A stretch of DNA of 64,000 bases, from contig CP091725.1 in assembly GCA_022009815.1 (NCBI GenBank), positions 1,240,001 to 1,304,000 on the forward strand, given 5' to 3'. Of the stretch, positions 56,213 through 64,000 are shown piece by piece (positions within the stretch are counted from its first letter, which is position 1; each line of letters starts with the position of its first letter). Under the pieces are notes generated by a model. That model was not told the origin of the DNA. It ran no database searches and saw only the letters and a program-made list of their open reading frames with translations. The stretch comes from Bacteroidales bacterium. GTDB lineage: Bacteria > Bacteroidota > Bacteroidia > Bacteroidales > Muribaculaceae. The translations under genes were made by a program, and so were the position numbers.

Positions 56213-56317
56213 ATGGATGTATTTGTATCTTTTATCATACTTGCAGCTATTGTTGCTGTATCATTCGCCTTGACTAAGTGCTTACTTGCTCTTGCTCGGT
56301 ATCTTGACCGGCATTAG
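56213..56317 (+). CDS. 34-residue hydrophobic peptide
   Basis: ATG at 56213 opens a frame of 34 codons: MDVFVSFIILAAIVAV, then SFALTKCLLALARYLDRH. It has one membrane helix and a basic end, with a purine-rich stretch (GAAAGAAAATAA) before it. It points toward the gene at 56314 and overlaps its stop. Size and composition resemble type I toxin peptides or small membrane regulators, but no antisense RNA is apparent. It may be chance. Confidence 0.35.
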   Translation: MDVFVSFIILAAIVAVSFALTKCLLALARYLDRH

Positions 56318-57165
56318 TATTTATCACAATTTAGGCGTTTTTGTTGACGCATTTGGTCAGTGAATTGTTTGTAATCGGGAAATCCACTATTGCCTGGATA
56401 TACGCCGTAATACACAAAGGCAATTGTATCGTTGAATAATATATATGAATTGCTTTGCCGATAGCTGTCAGTTATTGCTATTTCTTTCGACCTATATATT
56501 TCATACACAGATTTAGTATAGCCACATCGCCTAAACAATAGAGAGATTGATCGTCTGTCACAGGAGTTGACACCTTGAACATTCGCTGCATGCATATAAG
56601 CATCCAGAACATCCAGTTTGTGACGCGATATCCCTGCCACGGTTTGCCTTTTTGCCATTGGGCATTAATCTCTTTTTGATGTATCCATTTGCCTCCTGAT
56701 TTTATGGAAAGAGCCAATATCTTACCATTGACATTGGTGTAGTCAATTCCCCCATCATTTCCAACATAATCTTCAATTAGTTCAACCAAACATTTCATAT
56801 CTTCAGCATGTTTGTAGTAATTGTCAGCCATTGCTTGAGCTGTAGGTGGTTCGCCGGAAGAAGGTAAATAAGAACGTAAGTGGTATGACAAAGATGTTGA
56901 ACAGATGGATTCCAAAGATGAATTTATTATAAACGTTCTTTGTTTTGACTGACTTTATTAGGGAGACAAACAGGGAGACAAGCAGGCAAGCGGCAATTGG
57001 TATAGTTATAGGAAATAACCAAAAAAGCCCTACGGCACTTTCGCTGAGACAGTCAGTCAAAGTCGCTTTGTCTTCACAAGTCCATAATACACAAACAACA
57101 AGCACAGATATTGAAATTAACAATATCAGTTCAACAATACGTAATATGATGCCGAATAACCGCAT
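56314..57165 (-). CDS. membrane protein with soluble C-terminal domain, putative immunity protein (two frameshifts)
   Basis: About 283 residues when frames are joined near 56860 and 56610. Start at ATG 57165 (MRLFGIILRIVELILLISISVLVV). Three or four hydrophobic helices cover the first 100 residues, then a soluble domain with LVELIEDYVGNDGGIDYTNVNG, SGGKWIHQKE and IYRSKEIAITDSYRQ. No family is recognised. It starts five bases after the previous gene's stop and is last in the block behind the Rhs tail at 58422, which suggests an immunity or accessory role. Confidence 0.5.
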
Positions 57166-57169
57166 ATTA

Positions 57170-57607
57170 TTATTTCTTGATTTTATCAAACATGCAATTG
57201 CCAAAGCAGAACCCTGACACAAGAACAAATAAACAAGGGATAATTGGCCAAAGAAAAATTTCGTTTGATTCGAGGTTTGTTTTATATGACAGTTCGTCCA
57301 TTGTCATTATAATGAATAAGATCATTGTCCAAACATCAATCATAATGCATAATATGCGGAATAAGACAATGGTTAGTTTGTGGGGTTTGGAGGCACTGCT
57401 ACAATCTGTCTTCTTGTAAAAAACTTTCTTAAGAGACCATATACAAAGAAAAATGGCAAACGAGAAAGGAATTTCCAGATAGAATAATTCGAAGACTAAC
57501 GACCTATCGGGATTGCCATTAAACAAATTAAACATACCAATTATAACGAATAAGGTCAACATAAGAATGTCGAAAAATGCGAATGCCGCTTTTAAAAGAT
57601 ATTTCAT
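57170..57607 (-). CDS. four-helix membrane protein, unknown
   Basis: 145 residues from ATG at 57607 (MKYLLKAAFAFFDILMLTLF). Four hydrophobic segments are visible: FDILMLTLFVIIGMF, IPFSFAIFLCIWSL, ILCIMIDVWTMILFIIM and WPIIPCLFVLVSGFCFG. An upstream start at 57634 would overlap the previous gene by eight bases. No family is recognised. The layout resembles the first half of the next gene (56314-57165), so the two may be related membrane partners. Confidence 0.55.
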   Translation of the reverse strand: MKYLLKAAFAFFDILMLTLFVIIGMFNLFNGNPDRSLVFELFYLEIPFSFAIFLCIWSLKKVFYKKTDCSSASKPHKLTIVLFRILCIMIDVWTMILFIIMTMDELSYKTNLESNEIFLWPIIPCLFVLVSGFCFGNCMFDKIKK

Positions 57608-57626
57608 ATTGTTATTCCTTAAAAAG

Positions 57627-58397
57627 TTATTCACAAATATCTAATCTATCCAGACTATCTGAGGCTTCATATAAAAAGTTGTCAAGCAGTAGATACTTTC
57701 TGCCTTCGTTTAAAAATATGGAGAATGATATTCCGTTTTCTGCGAACAATGTGATTTGGCATCTGGTGTCAAAAAGTACATTTTTATTAGAAGGCACATA
57801 AGAATTCAATGATTTTAAAAGCGTTTCAATAGATTTGGCATTTAAATATTCAACCTTCTTCAAATCATAGCAAGTGTATTCAAATTCTTCAGGTGAGATG
57901 TCGGATGAGAAAAATATATCAGAAGGGATACAGCTGATTCTTGCGTTGCGAAATTTCATATTCTGTAGATCAGACAAATGCTCAACTTTTTTATTCTCAA
58001 AATCAGAAAATGAGAATGCATAATCTTGCAATGTCGGGTCGGGACAATATACAAAAGGAGGAATTGTCAGGCCTTCTTCTCCACCGAACACTGTCGCTTC
58101 AATCAGATTATTTCTAATCAGCATAATTTTGTAGGAAACTTTTAAATTAGAGAAATCCAAATCGCTGTTCTTTTCAAGTCCCATGATTCGTTCTTTGACA
58201 AAATCCACACTGTCTACTGACACACTCTGTTTTATTGCCTTTTTTACGTTGAACTTATTGTCAAACGAAAAGACTGTCACACTGTCGTTAGGTTCTGGGG
58301 CAATGCACGAAATCACAATCCTGTCTATCGGTCGTGAGGAGATAATCACATTGCAACAGATTGTCAATATTATTGTAGTCAATAAAATTTTTCTCAT
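57627..58397 (-). CDS. exported protein of unknown function, putative immunity protein
   Basis: 256 residues with a signal peptide (MRKILLTTIILTICCNVIIS) whose Cys could be a lipid site but lacks a good lipobox. The rest is soluble and AT-rich in codon use. No family is recognised. It begins 25 bases after the Rhs tail at 58422, the position of an immunity gene for an Rhs toxin, and would then act in the periplasm. Confidence 0.55.
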   Translation of the reverse strand: MRKILLTTIILTICCNVIISSRPIDRIVISCIAPEPNDSVTVFSFDNKFNVKKAIKQSVSVDSVDFVKERIMGLEKNSDLDFSNLKVSYKIMLIRNNLIEATVFGGEEGLTIPPFVYCPDPTLQDYAFSFSDFENKKVEHLSDLQNMKFRNARISCIPSDIFFSSDISPEEFEYTCYDLKKVEYLNAKSIETLLKSLNSYVPSNKNVLFDTRCQITLFAENGISFSIFLNEGRKYLLLDNFLYEASDSLDRLDICE

Positions 58398-58421
58398 TTC
58401 ATTTTCCTTTTATATATAATT

Positions 58422-58752
58422 TCAGGAGAGCTTATCAGTTATCATTCCCTCTGTCGGATTCCAACTAATAGTATTATTGCTTGGATCAAATTGATTTTTG
58501 CCTTCTGTTATAAAAATAATTTCCGGCCGTTGCTCTAATTTTGCAAAGATACCACCAATATTATGTTCGTTTAGAATTTTTATCGCTGTAGGGAATTGCT
58601 GTTTGAAATCTGAGGGCACTCCTTTTGCAAAACGTATTTTCTTCCCATCCAAATCCACGTTGTTTACAGGATTGTTTGCGCAGTAGGCGTAGGGGGAGAG
58701 GGAGCGGGTCGGGCTACCAACCGTTCTGGCACTGTGTCTTGGAAACCTATTC
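58422..58752 (-). pseudogene. displaced Rhs C-terminal tail with variable end
   Basis: The frame contains SPTRSLSPYAYCANNPVNNVDLDG (shown in part: SPYAYCANNPVNNVDLDG), the Rhs-repeat-associated core that precedes the toxin region. A variable C-terminal part of about 75 residues follows (KKIRFAKGVPSDFKQQFP, EQRPEIIFITEGKN and NTISWNPTEGM). The last segment resembles metallopeptidase-type or effector tails in layout only. No start codon or Rhs repeats precede the core, so it is an orphan tail. The upstream 50 bases are shared with 56105-56160. Confidence 0.72.
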
Positions 58753-59256
58753 TTCATATAAGCAAAGATTGTTATAAGCATACAGATATGGGACGTCAAA
58801 ACATTCTGAAATTTTGAACTGGGTATATATTTGCACAACTGATTCTTTTGCAATTGAAATTTTCTTTTTTATAGAAGGCTCTTTTTTGACTTTTTGTACC
58901 ACGTTATATGAGAAGGACTCTCCTGGCTTCAAAAGCTTCAAGAATGTCTGACCAAGTATTTTTTCAGAATATTCGCCATCAGACCAAAGAAAGAATAGGC
59001 GAGGGCGTCCTGCACGAAAGAAATTTTTAATCTGTGTTTCATCTGCGTAGTCCATAACGTTGTCGTTTTTGTTTATCCATGTAAGATAATTCTCAGCTGA
59101 ATTATTTGTAATCACAAGATTCCAAACATACGTTTTCTCGGTGCCATAATAATGGTAATACTCATAGTTGTATTCTTTTATGGATATATTGTTATCTTGC
59201 GCAAAAGACAATGAAGAACCTATGAATATAAATAATATTAAGATTGTTTTTCTCAT
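58747..59256 (-). CDS. exported protein, paralogue of the one at 61765
   Basis: 169 residues with a signal peptide (MRKTILILFIFIGSSLSFA). The segment VWNLVITNNSAENYLTWINKND matches VWNYEITNNSNQNYVTWINRLD in the gene at 61765, and both continue with a LKPGESFSYNVV / IKPKESFTYIVI strand. The fold looks like a small immunoglobulin-like or lipocalin-like beta protein. The family is not recognised. Its stop codon lies inside the Rhs-tail joint repeat, so the 3' edge was shaped by recombination. Confidence 0.6.
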   Translation of the reverse strand: MRKTILILFIFIGSSLSFAQDNNISIKEYNYEYYHYYGTEKTYVWNLVITNNSAENYLTWINKNDNVMDYADETQIKNFFRAGRPRLFFLWSDGEYSEKILGQTFLKLLKPGESFSYNVVQKVKKEPSIKKKISIAKESVVQIYTQFKISECFDVPYLYAYNNLCLYEE

Positions 59257-59358
59257 TGTTTTTCGTTTATTATAGTTTCTTTTTTAGCTTTTAATATCTT
59301 ACCGACAAGGTCGGTATTTGAATCTTTTCAATATCAATTCTTTTGAAGTAAATAAGGC

Positions 59359-60012
59359 TCAATAACTTGTCTTACCATTCATAGCTTGTCTTGCCGTTAA
59401 ATAATCATCATAATCAATTAATACAATCCGGTCAATGTGGACAGATTTTTTTATGAGTTTATATCGATTGAAAACATCTGGTTCAAACTCAAAATCTTTA
59501 TCATGAGACAATATCTGCTCTAAGGTACGAAGGTTTTCATTGTATACCCATAAACTCATCAAACCGAATACTATTTCTTCACAGTCATTGGCTGTGCTAT
59601 CAAATGTGACAAAATTTCCATATTTAATACAATATGCCCTAACCATTTCCGGCAGATGATTCTTAATAAAATTATAAAAGCATAAATCAGAATCTTTATT
59701 TATAGGTCGTATGGTCAGAATGCATTCTCTGGTTGAATTGTTAATGAGTATATGTATTCTAACATATTTCTTTTCATTATAAAATGAATTTGTAATAGAA
59801 TCTCCATACAATTCTGTCATCACATTTAAAAATCTTGATGTGGTTGTCAAATTGATTCCGTTTGCGAGACATTTAAATGCACGTTCTGAGTCACGATAAT
59901 TTAATTTGTTTTCAAGGTTTTTTGCCCTATAAACATCAATTTTCAAAGACTCTGACATACCCCATGTTGGAAAGAGTGCATACAAAACTATTATCAACAA
60001 AACTTTTTTCAT
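59359..60012 (-). CDS. exported protein of unknown function
   Basis: 217 residues with a signal peptide (MKKVLLIIVLYALFPTWGMS). It contains YRDSERAFKCLANGINL and a later DCEEIVFGLMSLWVYNENL. No family is recognised. It lies between two other exported proteins on the same strand with short gaps, within the Rhs-tail array. Confidence 0.55.
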   Translation of the reverse strand: MKKVLLIIVLYALFPTWGMSESLKIDVYRAKNLENKLNYRDSERAFKCLANGINLTTTSRFLNVMTELYGDSITNSFYNEKKYVRIHILINNSTRECILTIRPINKDSDLCFYNFIKNHLPEMVRAYCIKYGNFVTFDSTANDCEEIVFGLMSLWVYNENLRTLEQILSHDKDFEFEPDVFNRYKLIKKSVHIDRIVLIDYDDYLTARQAMNGKTSY

Positions 60013-60093
60013 TTTATTATGTTCAGGAATTTATCAATCATTTTTTAAGTACTGGTAACTGGAACGGTATAATACCCGGCGATTCCTTTCATA

Positions 60094-60678
60094 TTATTGT
60101 TTTTTTGCTTTTATAATTATTATGTCTTTATTTAGCACTGCTTTCTTCTGATATTCTAACCTGGTAAAGAAAGAAGTCTTACCTGTGCTGTATTTCACAG
60201 GATATTCCGATGACAACGAAGCGTGATAGTCGGCTATATAGACGGGGCTCTTCACAACAGCAGCGGATACGCAGACCAATGTTCCATCGGTTAAATAATA
60301 AACAATATCTGAAAACTCGTCGGAGTATACCAGTAGATATTGGTTGTACAGCTCCATATATTCCGATGTCTTAATGAATTTTTTGGAATGTATTTCATAG
60401 AATCCCATTGTGTATTCAGAGGCATAATCTGCATAATTATAGAATTTGTTGACAAAGTCGTTACAATCATCATTTTCTGATAGCCTGTTCAGAAAAAAGA
60501 AGTCAGAAATGGCTGCCATATAATATGGCCGCTGATTTTTATTCTGAGGAGAGATTCTCAAAATATAGTAATAGTGTTCTCCTTCCTCCAATTTACGGAA
60601 ATGAGCACCCTTGAAATTTATATAGCCGCTTGACTGCAGCGTTAAGAACAGGATTGTCATCAAAATCAGTTTTTTCAT
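60094..60678 (-). CDS. exported protein, near-identical to the one at 63382
   Basis: 194 residues with a signal peptide (MKKLILMTILFLTLQSSGY). It contains FRKLEEGEHYYYILRISP, SDFFFLNRLSENDDCNDFV and FTRLEYQKKAVLNKDIIIIK. It differs from the protein at 63382 at only a few residues, so a recent duplication is certain. No family is recognised. Such duplication is common for immunity genes kept after toxin exchange. Confidence 0.62.
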   Translation of the reverse strand: MKKLILMTILFLTLQSSGYINFKGAHFRKLEEGEHYYYILRISPQNKNQRPYYMAAISDFFFLNRLSENDDCNDFVNKFYNYADYASEYTMGFYEIHSKKFIKTSEYMELYNQYLLVYSDEFSDIVYYLTDGTLVCVSAAVVKSPVYIADYHASLSSEYPVKYSTGKTSFFTRLEYQKKAVLNKDIIIIKAKKQ

Positions 60679-60707
60679 ATTAGGAAGCGTCTTAAATGCT
60701 ACAAATT

Positions 60708-61313
60708 TTACTGTTGTTCTTTGCTCTTTTTGTATGGTTTAACCACTTTGTAATATGCATAAGGTGTTGGAAAAAGGATGTTATGTAGATTTGCATCGCT
60801 ACGATAGTCCGGTACTTTTACATAGTCACAAATGCGGGTGTCGATAAATGACTGGTTGTACATTTTCCCTTGTACAAGATACAATTTATAATAATCTGGA
60901 TTTTCATTCAATTTGTATTTCCCAAGGAAAGAGTCCGTCCGTCCTTCAATTTTTTTACCACTGGCAATAGGCATGGCGTCTTTGTAGAGTTTCATCGCTT
61001 CTTCAAACTCCGATTCAGAAAGGAACATTTCCATCTCGACGTAGTCCTCGGCCAGAACAAAGCACCCGTCTGTTTTGAATAGGTCGTTATAGTTGTGGAT
61101 ATTCGAAGCAATGGAGTCTTCTGCAATGAACAGGTATCCACCATCTACAACGATAAGCGAAGGATTGCCTATCTCTACAACGCCGCAATAATAACACGGT
61201 CTGCTCCCATCCGAAAGATATGTCGGACATGGCTCAATACCTTTTACATCTCCTGTCGGAACAACCAGAAATGAGAAAAGGAGCAATAGGATACAACTAA
61301 TCCCTCCAGTCAT
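60708..61313 (-). CDS. exported protein behind the second Rhs tail, putative immunity protein
   Basis: 201 residues from ATG at 61313 (MTGGISCILLLLFSFLVVP); an upstream start at 61340 is possible. A signal peptide is followed by CPTYLSDGSRPCYYCGVVEIG (shown in part: DGSRPCYYCGVVEIG), with several Cys. No family is recognised. It overlaps the end of the Rhs tail at 61297, so toxin tail and this gene are translationally coupled, which favours an immunity role. Confidence 0.58.
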   Translation of the reverse strand: MTGGISCILLLLFSFLVVPTGDVKGIEPCPTYLSDGSRPCYYCGVVEIGNPSLIVVDGGYLFIAEDSIASNIHNYNDLFKTDGCFVLAEDYVEMEMFLSESEFEEAMKLYKDAMPIASGKKIEGRTDSFLGKYKLNENPDYYKLYLVQGKMYNQSFIDTRICDYVKVPDYRSDANLHNILFPTPYAYYKVVKPYKKSKEQQ

Positions 61314-61591
61314 GTTCTGTTTCAATACGTTTGCCTGCATCTTTGTTAGTATTTGAATTGTTTATAATGCTTTCGACTTGTTCTGGAGTAACAATTGGCA
61401 TCACAGCATCTCTGTTTGGATCCATTATTGTTCCATCCAAGTCCACGTTGTTTACAGGATTGTTGGCGCAGTAGGCGTAGGGATAGAGCGAGCGGGTCGG
61501 GCTCAATCACGCGCACATAGCTCATCGGCGCCTCCGCCGCAACCATAGGCAGGGCAAGCAGAAACAGTGGTATGCCGACAAAATGCTTCAT
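61297..61591 (-). pseudogene. signal peptide joined to an Rhs tail, out of frame
   Basis: ATG at 61591 gives a good signal peptide (MKHFVGIPLFLLALPMVAAE) and then SYVRVIEPDPL, which resembles the Rhs core SPDPL. The frame then leaves the Rhs core; SPTRSLYPYAYCANNPV and NNVDLDG follow in another frame, ending with a short tail (TEHDWRD). A one-base change near 61500 would make one 97-residue chimera of export signal plus Rhs tail. The tail is too short to be a toxin domain by itself. Confidence 0.6.
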
Positions 61592-61764
61592 CTCGATGGT
61601 AATAGGTTTGTTGATAGCAAAGTAAACGAAAAAAAGCCATAAATGCAATAGCAAATTCTGCAATTCTGCAAACTTCTCCGATTTTTTATAGAAGTGTCAT
61701 TTCTTCAATACCGAATCGCTGAAAAGAATGACAAATAATAGGATTGCTCGTTCCATTGTAACTT

Positions 61765-62340
61765 CTATTTTGTTTTAGATTTTAAATGAATGAAAATCAA
61801 GCTGTCTTCCGTAAGGCAAATACGGTTCGGCTTAAATAGAAACATTGAGTCAATTGGATGCATTATGCCAAGACTCCTGCAAGCAATATCTTCTTTGACC
61901 ACAGAAATATGGCTTTTAAAAACAGATGTTGTTACAGAATCGGTCGCATTCGGCACAATTACAATATATGTAAATGACTCTTTTGGTTTGATCCTTTTGA
62001 CGAATGTCGATCCGACAGCAATTCCTGTAAATCCGTTACTCCATGCTTCTGCAACACAAGAATAGCTTTCCCCGACTCTCCGATTGAAGAAGATGTCACT
62101 TTGCCTATCTTGAGACAACACCAACATACTATCAAGTCGATTGATCCAAGTCACATAGTTTTGATTGGAATTATTTGTAATTTCATAGTTCCATACACAA
62201 GAGTAAGAGCCTGAGGGTCTATTGATAGGACCATGTGGAACGATATAGCGATAACAAGTCTCTTCATAAGAAATGTCATTGTTTTTTGCTTGTATACAAA
62301 AAACAATTATAGCTGATAAAATCAGAATTTTAGTTTTCAT
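61765..62340 (-). CDS. exported protein, paralogue of the one at 58747
   Basis: 191 residues from ATG at 62340 (MKTKILILSAIIVFCIQA). It shares the VWNYEITNNSNQNYVTWINR block and the IKPKESFTYIVIVP strand with the protein at 58747. No family is recognised. The intergenic stretch 61592-61764 before the Rhs tail holds no gene. Confidence 0.6.
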   Translation of the reverse strand: MKTKILILSAIIVFCIQAKNNDISYEETCYRYIVPHGPINRPSGSYSCVWNYEITNNSNQNYVTWINRLDSMLVLSQDRQSDIFFNRRVGESYSCVAEAWSNGFTGIAVGSTFVKRIKPKESFTYIVIVPNATDSVTTSVFKSHISVVKEDIACRSLGIMHPIDSMFLFKPNRICLTEDSLIFIHLKSKTK

Positions 62341-62463
62341 TGTCATTCTTACGGGATTTATATTTCATAATTAAATTAGCGTTGGAATTGAGATTAATTT
62401 CCAGTAAAGCTGACTACAGAAATTTTGCTTGCAACATAATCTCCATAGGATAACAGGTGGCAA

Positions 62464-62925
62464 TTAATGTCTTGATGTTGCATTTGTGTCCATGAGAACA
62501 ATTCTGTCATTGCTGATTTCGATAAAAATCCAGAACGTGTAATCAGTAACATTTATTTTTGATTGCCAAAAAGGATCGAATTTTAGGGATAATTGCGAGA
62601 ACACGTCTCGAATGCACTCTGTATTATATATTTCAATTATTCTGATGCCACCAATGTCAGATGTCTGTTCTGGCAGTTTTTTCCCAAAATATGGCAAGTC
62701 CTCTTGTGTGAACGCTCCAAATATTAAATATGGGTATTTGGAAAATTTTGACAATAACCTTGTTGCTATGACAATGTCTTTCTGTTTGTCAAAGTCAGAA
62801 GAAGCGACATATTTTTCTATAAGGTCTCTATATGGAAATGCATCAATGCCATCTGATTTCTCAGCTCCATTTATAGCCATTACAGACAGGCTGAATGCAA
62901 TTAAAGTCATTATATATCTTTTCAT
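62464..62925 (-). CDS. exported protein of unknown function
   Basis: 153 residues from ATG at 62925 (MKRYIMTLIAFSLSVMAING, a signal peptide). It contains YRDLIEKYVASSDFDKQKDI and IRIIEIYNTECIRDVFSQL. No family is recognised. Its start lies directly at the stop of the gene at 62927, so the two are coupled. Confidence 0.58.
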   Translation of the reverse strand: MKRYIMTLIAFSLSVMAINGAEKSDGIDAFPYRDLIEKYVASSDFDKQKDIVIATRLLSKFSKYPYLIFGAFTQEDLPYFGKKLPEQTSDIGGIRIIEIYNTECIRDVFSQLSLKFDPFWQSKINVTDYTFWIFIEISNDRIVLMDTNATSRH

Positions 62926-62926
62926 A

Positions 62927-63385
62927 TCACCAACCTTTTGATACCGATTGCAATACAATGTCAGTCTTGCTGAATAAAATAAAATTCCAACAAGCAGTGC
63001 CGTCGCGGGCAGAAACTTCTGTGCTGTGGAAAATGCGTTTATTCGGAAGATAGTCGAACCAATCCATGTACGTCAAGCCTGATTTGTCTACAAAAATCAA
63101 ACAATCGCCAATGGTAATGAATCCGATATATTTAGAAGGGTTAAATCCGCAAAAGCTGTATTTAACAGTGACTGTCGCAAATAGTAACCCAGCATTGAAT
63201 CCTCTGTCTCCAAATGTGAGTTCTGCAAATTTTTTTTGACCGTCGCAGTCCACGTTCGATTGTATCATATAGATTAGGCTATCAGAGACCAGGCGCATCT
63301 CCGTTAGTTCCGTTTCATCTGCTTTAATGATAAACAGTGACGGTAAAAAAGCCAGCAGTGTTATTGCTAATCTCGTTGCTCTCAT
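62927..63385 (-). CDS. exported protein of unknown function
   Basis: 152 residues with a signal peptide (MRATRLAITLLAFLPSLFII). It contains FAELTFGDRGFNAGLLFATV and GFITIGDCLIFVDKSGLTYM. No family is recognised. Start and stop overlap the neighbours at 63382 and 62925, so three genes form a tight operon. Confidence 0.58.
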   Translation of the reverse strand: MRATRLAITLLAFLPSLFIIKADETELTEMRLVSDSLIYMIQSNVDCDGQKKFAELTFGDRGFNAGLLFATVTVKYSFCGFNPSKYIGFITIGDCLIFVDKSGLTYMDWFDYLPNKRIFHSTEVSARDGTACWNFILFSKTDIVLQSVSKGW

Positions 63386-63963
63386 TTTTTTGCTTTTATA
63401 ATTATTTTGTCTTTATTGAGCACAGCTTTCTTCTGATATTCTATCCTGGTAAAGAAAGAAGTCTTACCTGTGCTGTATTTCACAGGATAGTCCGATGAAG
63501 ACGAAGCGTGATAGTCGGCTATATAGACGGGGCTCTTCACAACAGCAGAGTATACGCAGACCAATGTTCCATCGGTTAAATAATAAACAATATCTGAAAA
63601 CTCGTCGGAGTATACCAGTAGATATTGGTTGTACAGCTCCATATATTCCGATGTCTTAATGAATTTTTTGGAATGTATTTCATAGAATCCCATTGTGTAT
63701 TCAGAGGCATAATCTGCATAATTATAGAATTTGTTGACAAAGTCGTTACAATCATCATTTTCTGATAGCCTGTTCAGAAAAAAGAAGTCAGAAATGGCAA
63801 CCATAGAATATGGTCGCTCATTTTTATTCAGAGGGGAGATGCTCAAAATATAGTAATAGTGTTCTCCTTCCTCCAATTTACGGAAATGAGCGCCCTTGAA
63901 ATTTATATAGCCGCTTGACTGCAGCGTTAAGAACAGAATTGTCATCAAAATCAGTTTTTTCAT
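63382..63963 (-). CDS. exported protein, near-identical to the one at 60094
   Basis: 193 residues; same signal peptide and core as the 60094 protein, with small differences (ILSISPLNKNERPYSM against ILRISPQNKNQRPYYM). Its stop overlaps the next gene's start. The duplicated DNA covers almost exactly the coding region, so the flanks differ. Confidence 0.62.
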   Translation of the reverse strand: MKKLILMTILFLTLQSSGYINFKGAHFRKLEEGEHYYYILSISPLNKNERPYSMVAISDFFFLNRLSENDDCNDFVNKFYNYADYASEYTMGFYEIHSKKFIKTSEYMELYNQYLLVYSDEFSDIVYYLTDGTLVCVYSAVVKSPVYIADYHASSSSDYPVKYSTGKTSFFTRIEYQKKAVLNKDKIIIKAKK

Positions 63964-64000
63964 TGTATCGGTTTTTTTAAAGTTGGCATATACGGTGTTG

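Overview
The window is a Bacteroidales chromosome segment. The evidence is the 16S sequence, promoters of the TTG-N20-TAnnTTTG type, BspA-like leucine-rich proteins, sorting-type C-terminal tails and Bacteroides-type mobile genes. The 16S looks closest to Muribaculaceae, but I could not run a comparison.

Layout. 1-311: end of an AlaX-like tRNA-editing gene. 458-5706: rRNA operon (16S, a single tRNA-Ala, 23S, 5S, terminator). 5731-8100: structured intergenic repeats, one split by an IS1634-type element with a clear target duplication. 8298-12977: a very long secreted surface protein. 13079-23236 (minus strand): a Dxs paralogue, a sigma54-type histidine kinase/response regulator pair, and a MacAB-TolC-like export operon whose promoter region carries a -24/-12 motif and two tandem enhancer-like dyads. 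23609-25977 and 45153-46901: the two halves of one BspA-like gene, split by a 19.2 kb integrative mobilizable element.

The mobilizable element (25978-45152) carries a transcription factor, tyrosine integrase, excisionase, a DUF3987 helicase-like protein and a primase-like protein flanking a large TTGCAC palindrome, an oriT-like region and a MobV relaxase. Its cargo is a porphyrin operon (TonB receptor, RhtX-like MFS permease, hemN, hemY-type hemG, DUF4491). It also holds fossils: DUF1848, IS66, a second integrase and a TOTE-type primase/helicase.

46902-50642: two secreted proteins and a 499-bp duplicated promoter/leader block. 50739-52161: an AbiF-like HEPN abortive-infection gene with a structured leader RNA, bracketed by 137-bp direct repeats. 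52392-53623: an IS110-family element with a possible bridge-RNA region. 54221-56019: cysS and a DUF3467 gene. 56105-63963 (minus strand): an array of displaced Rhs C-terminal tails mixed with small exported or membrane proteins resembling an immunity-gene store.

Many genes are broken by single-base shifts, often in short homopolymers, in housekeeping-type and mobile genes alike. I give whole-gene spans and the approximate shift points. Sequencing or assembly error is at least as likely as real decay.
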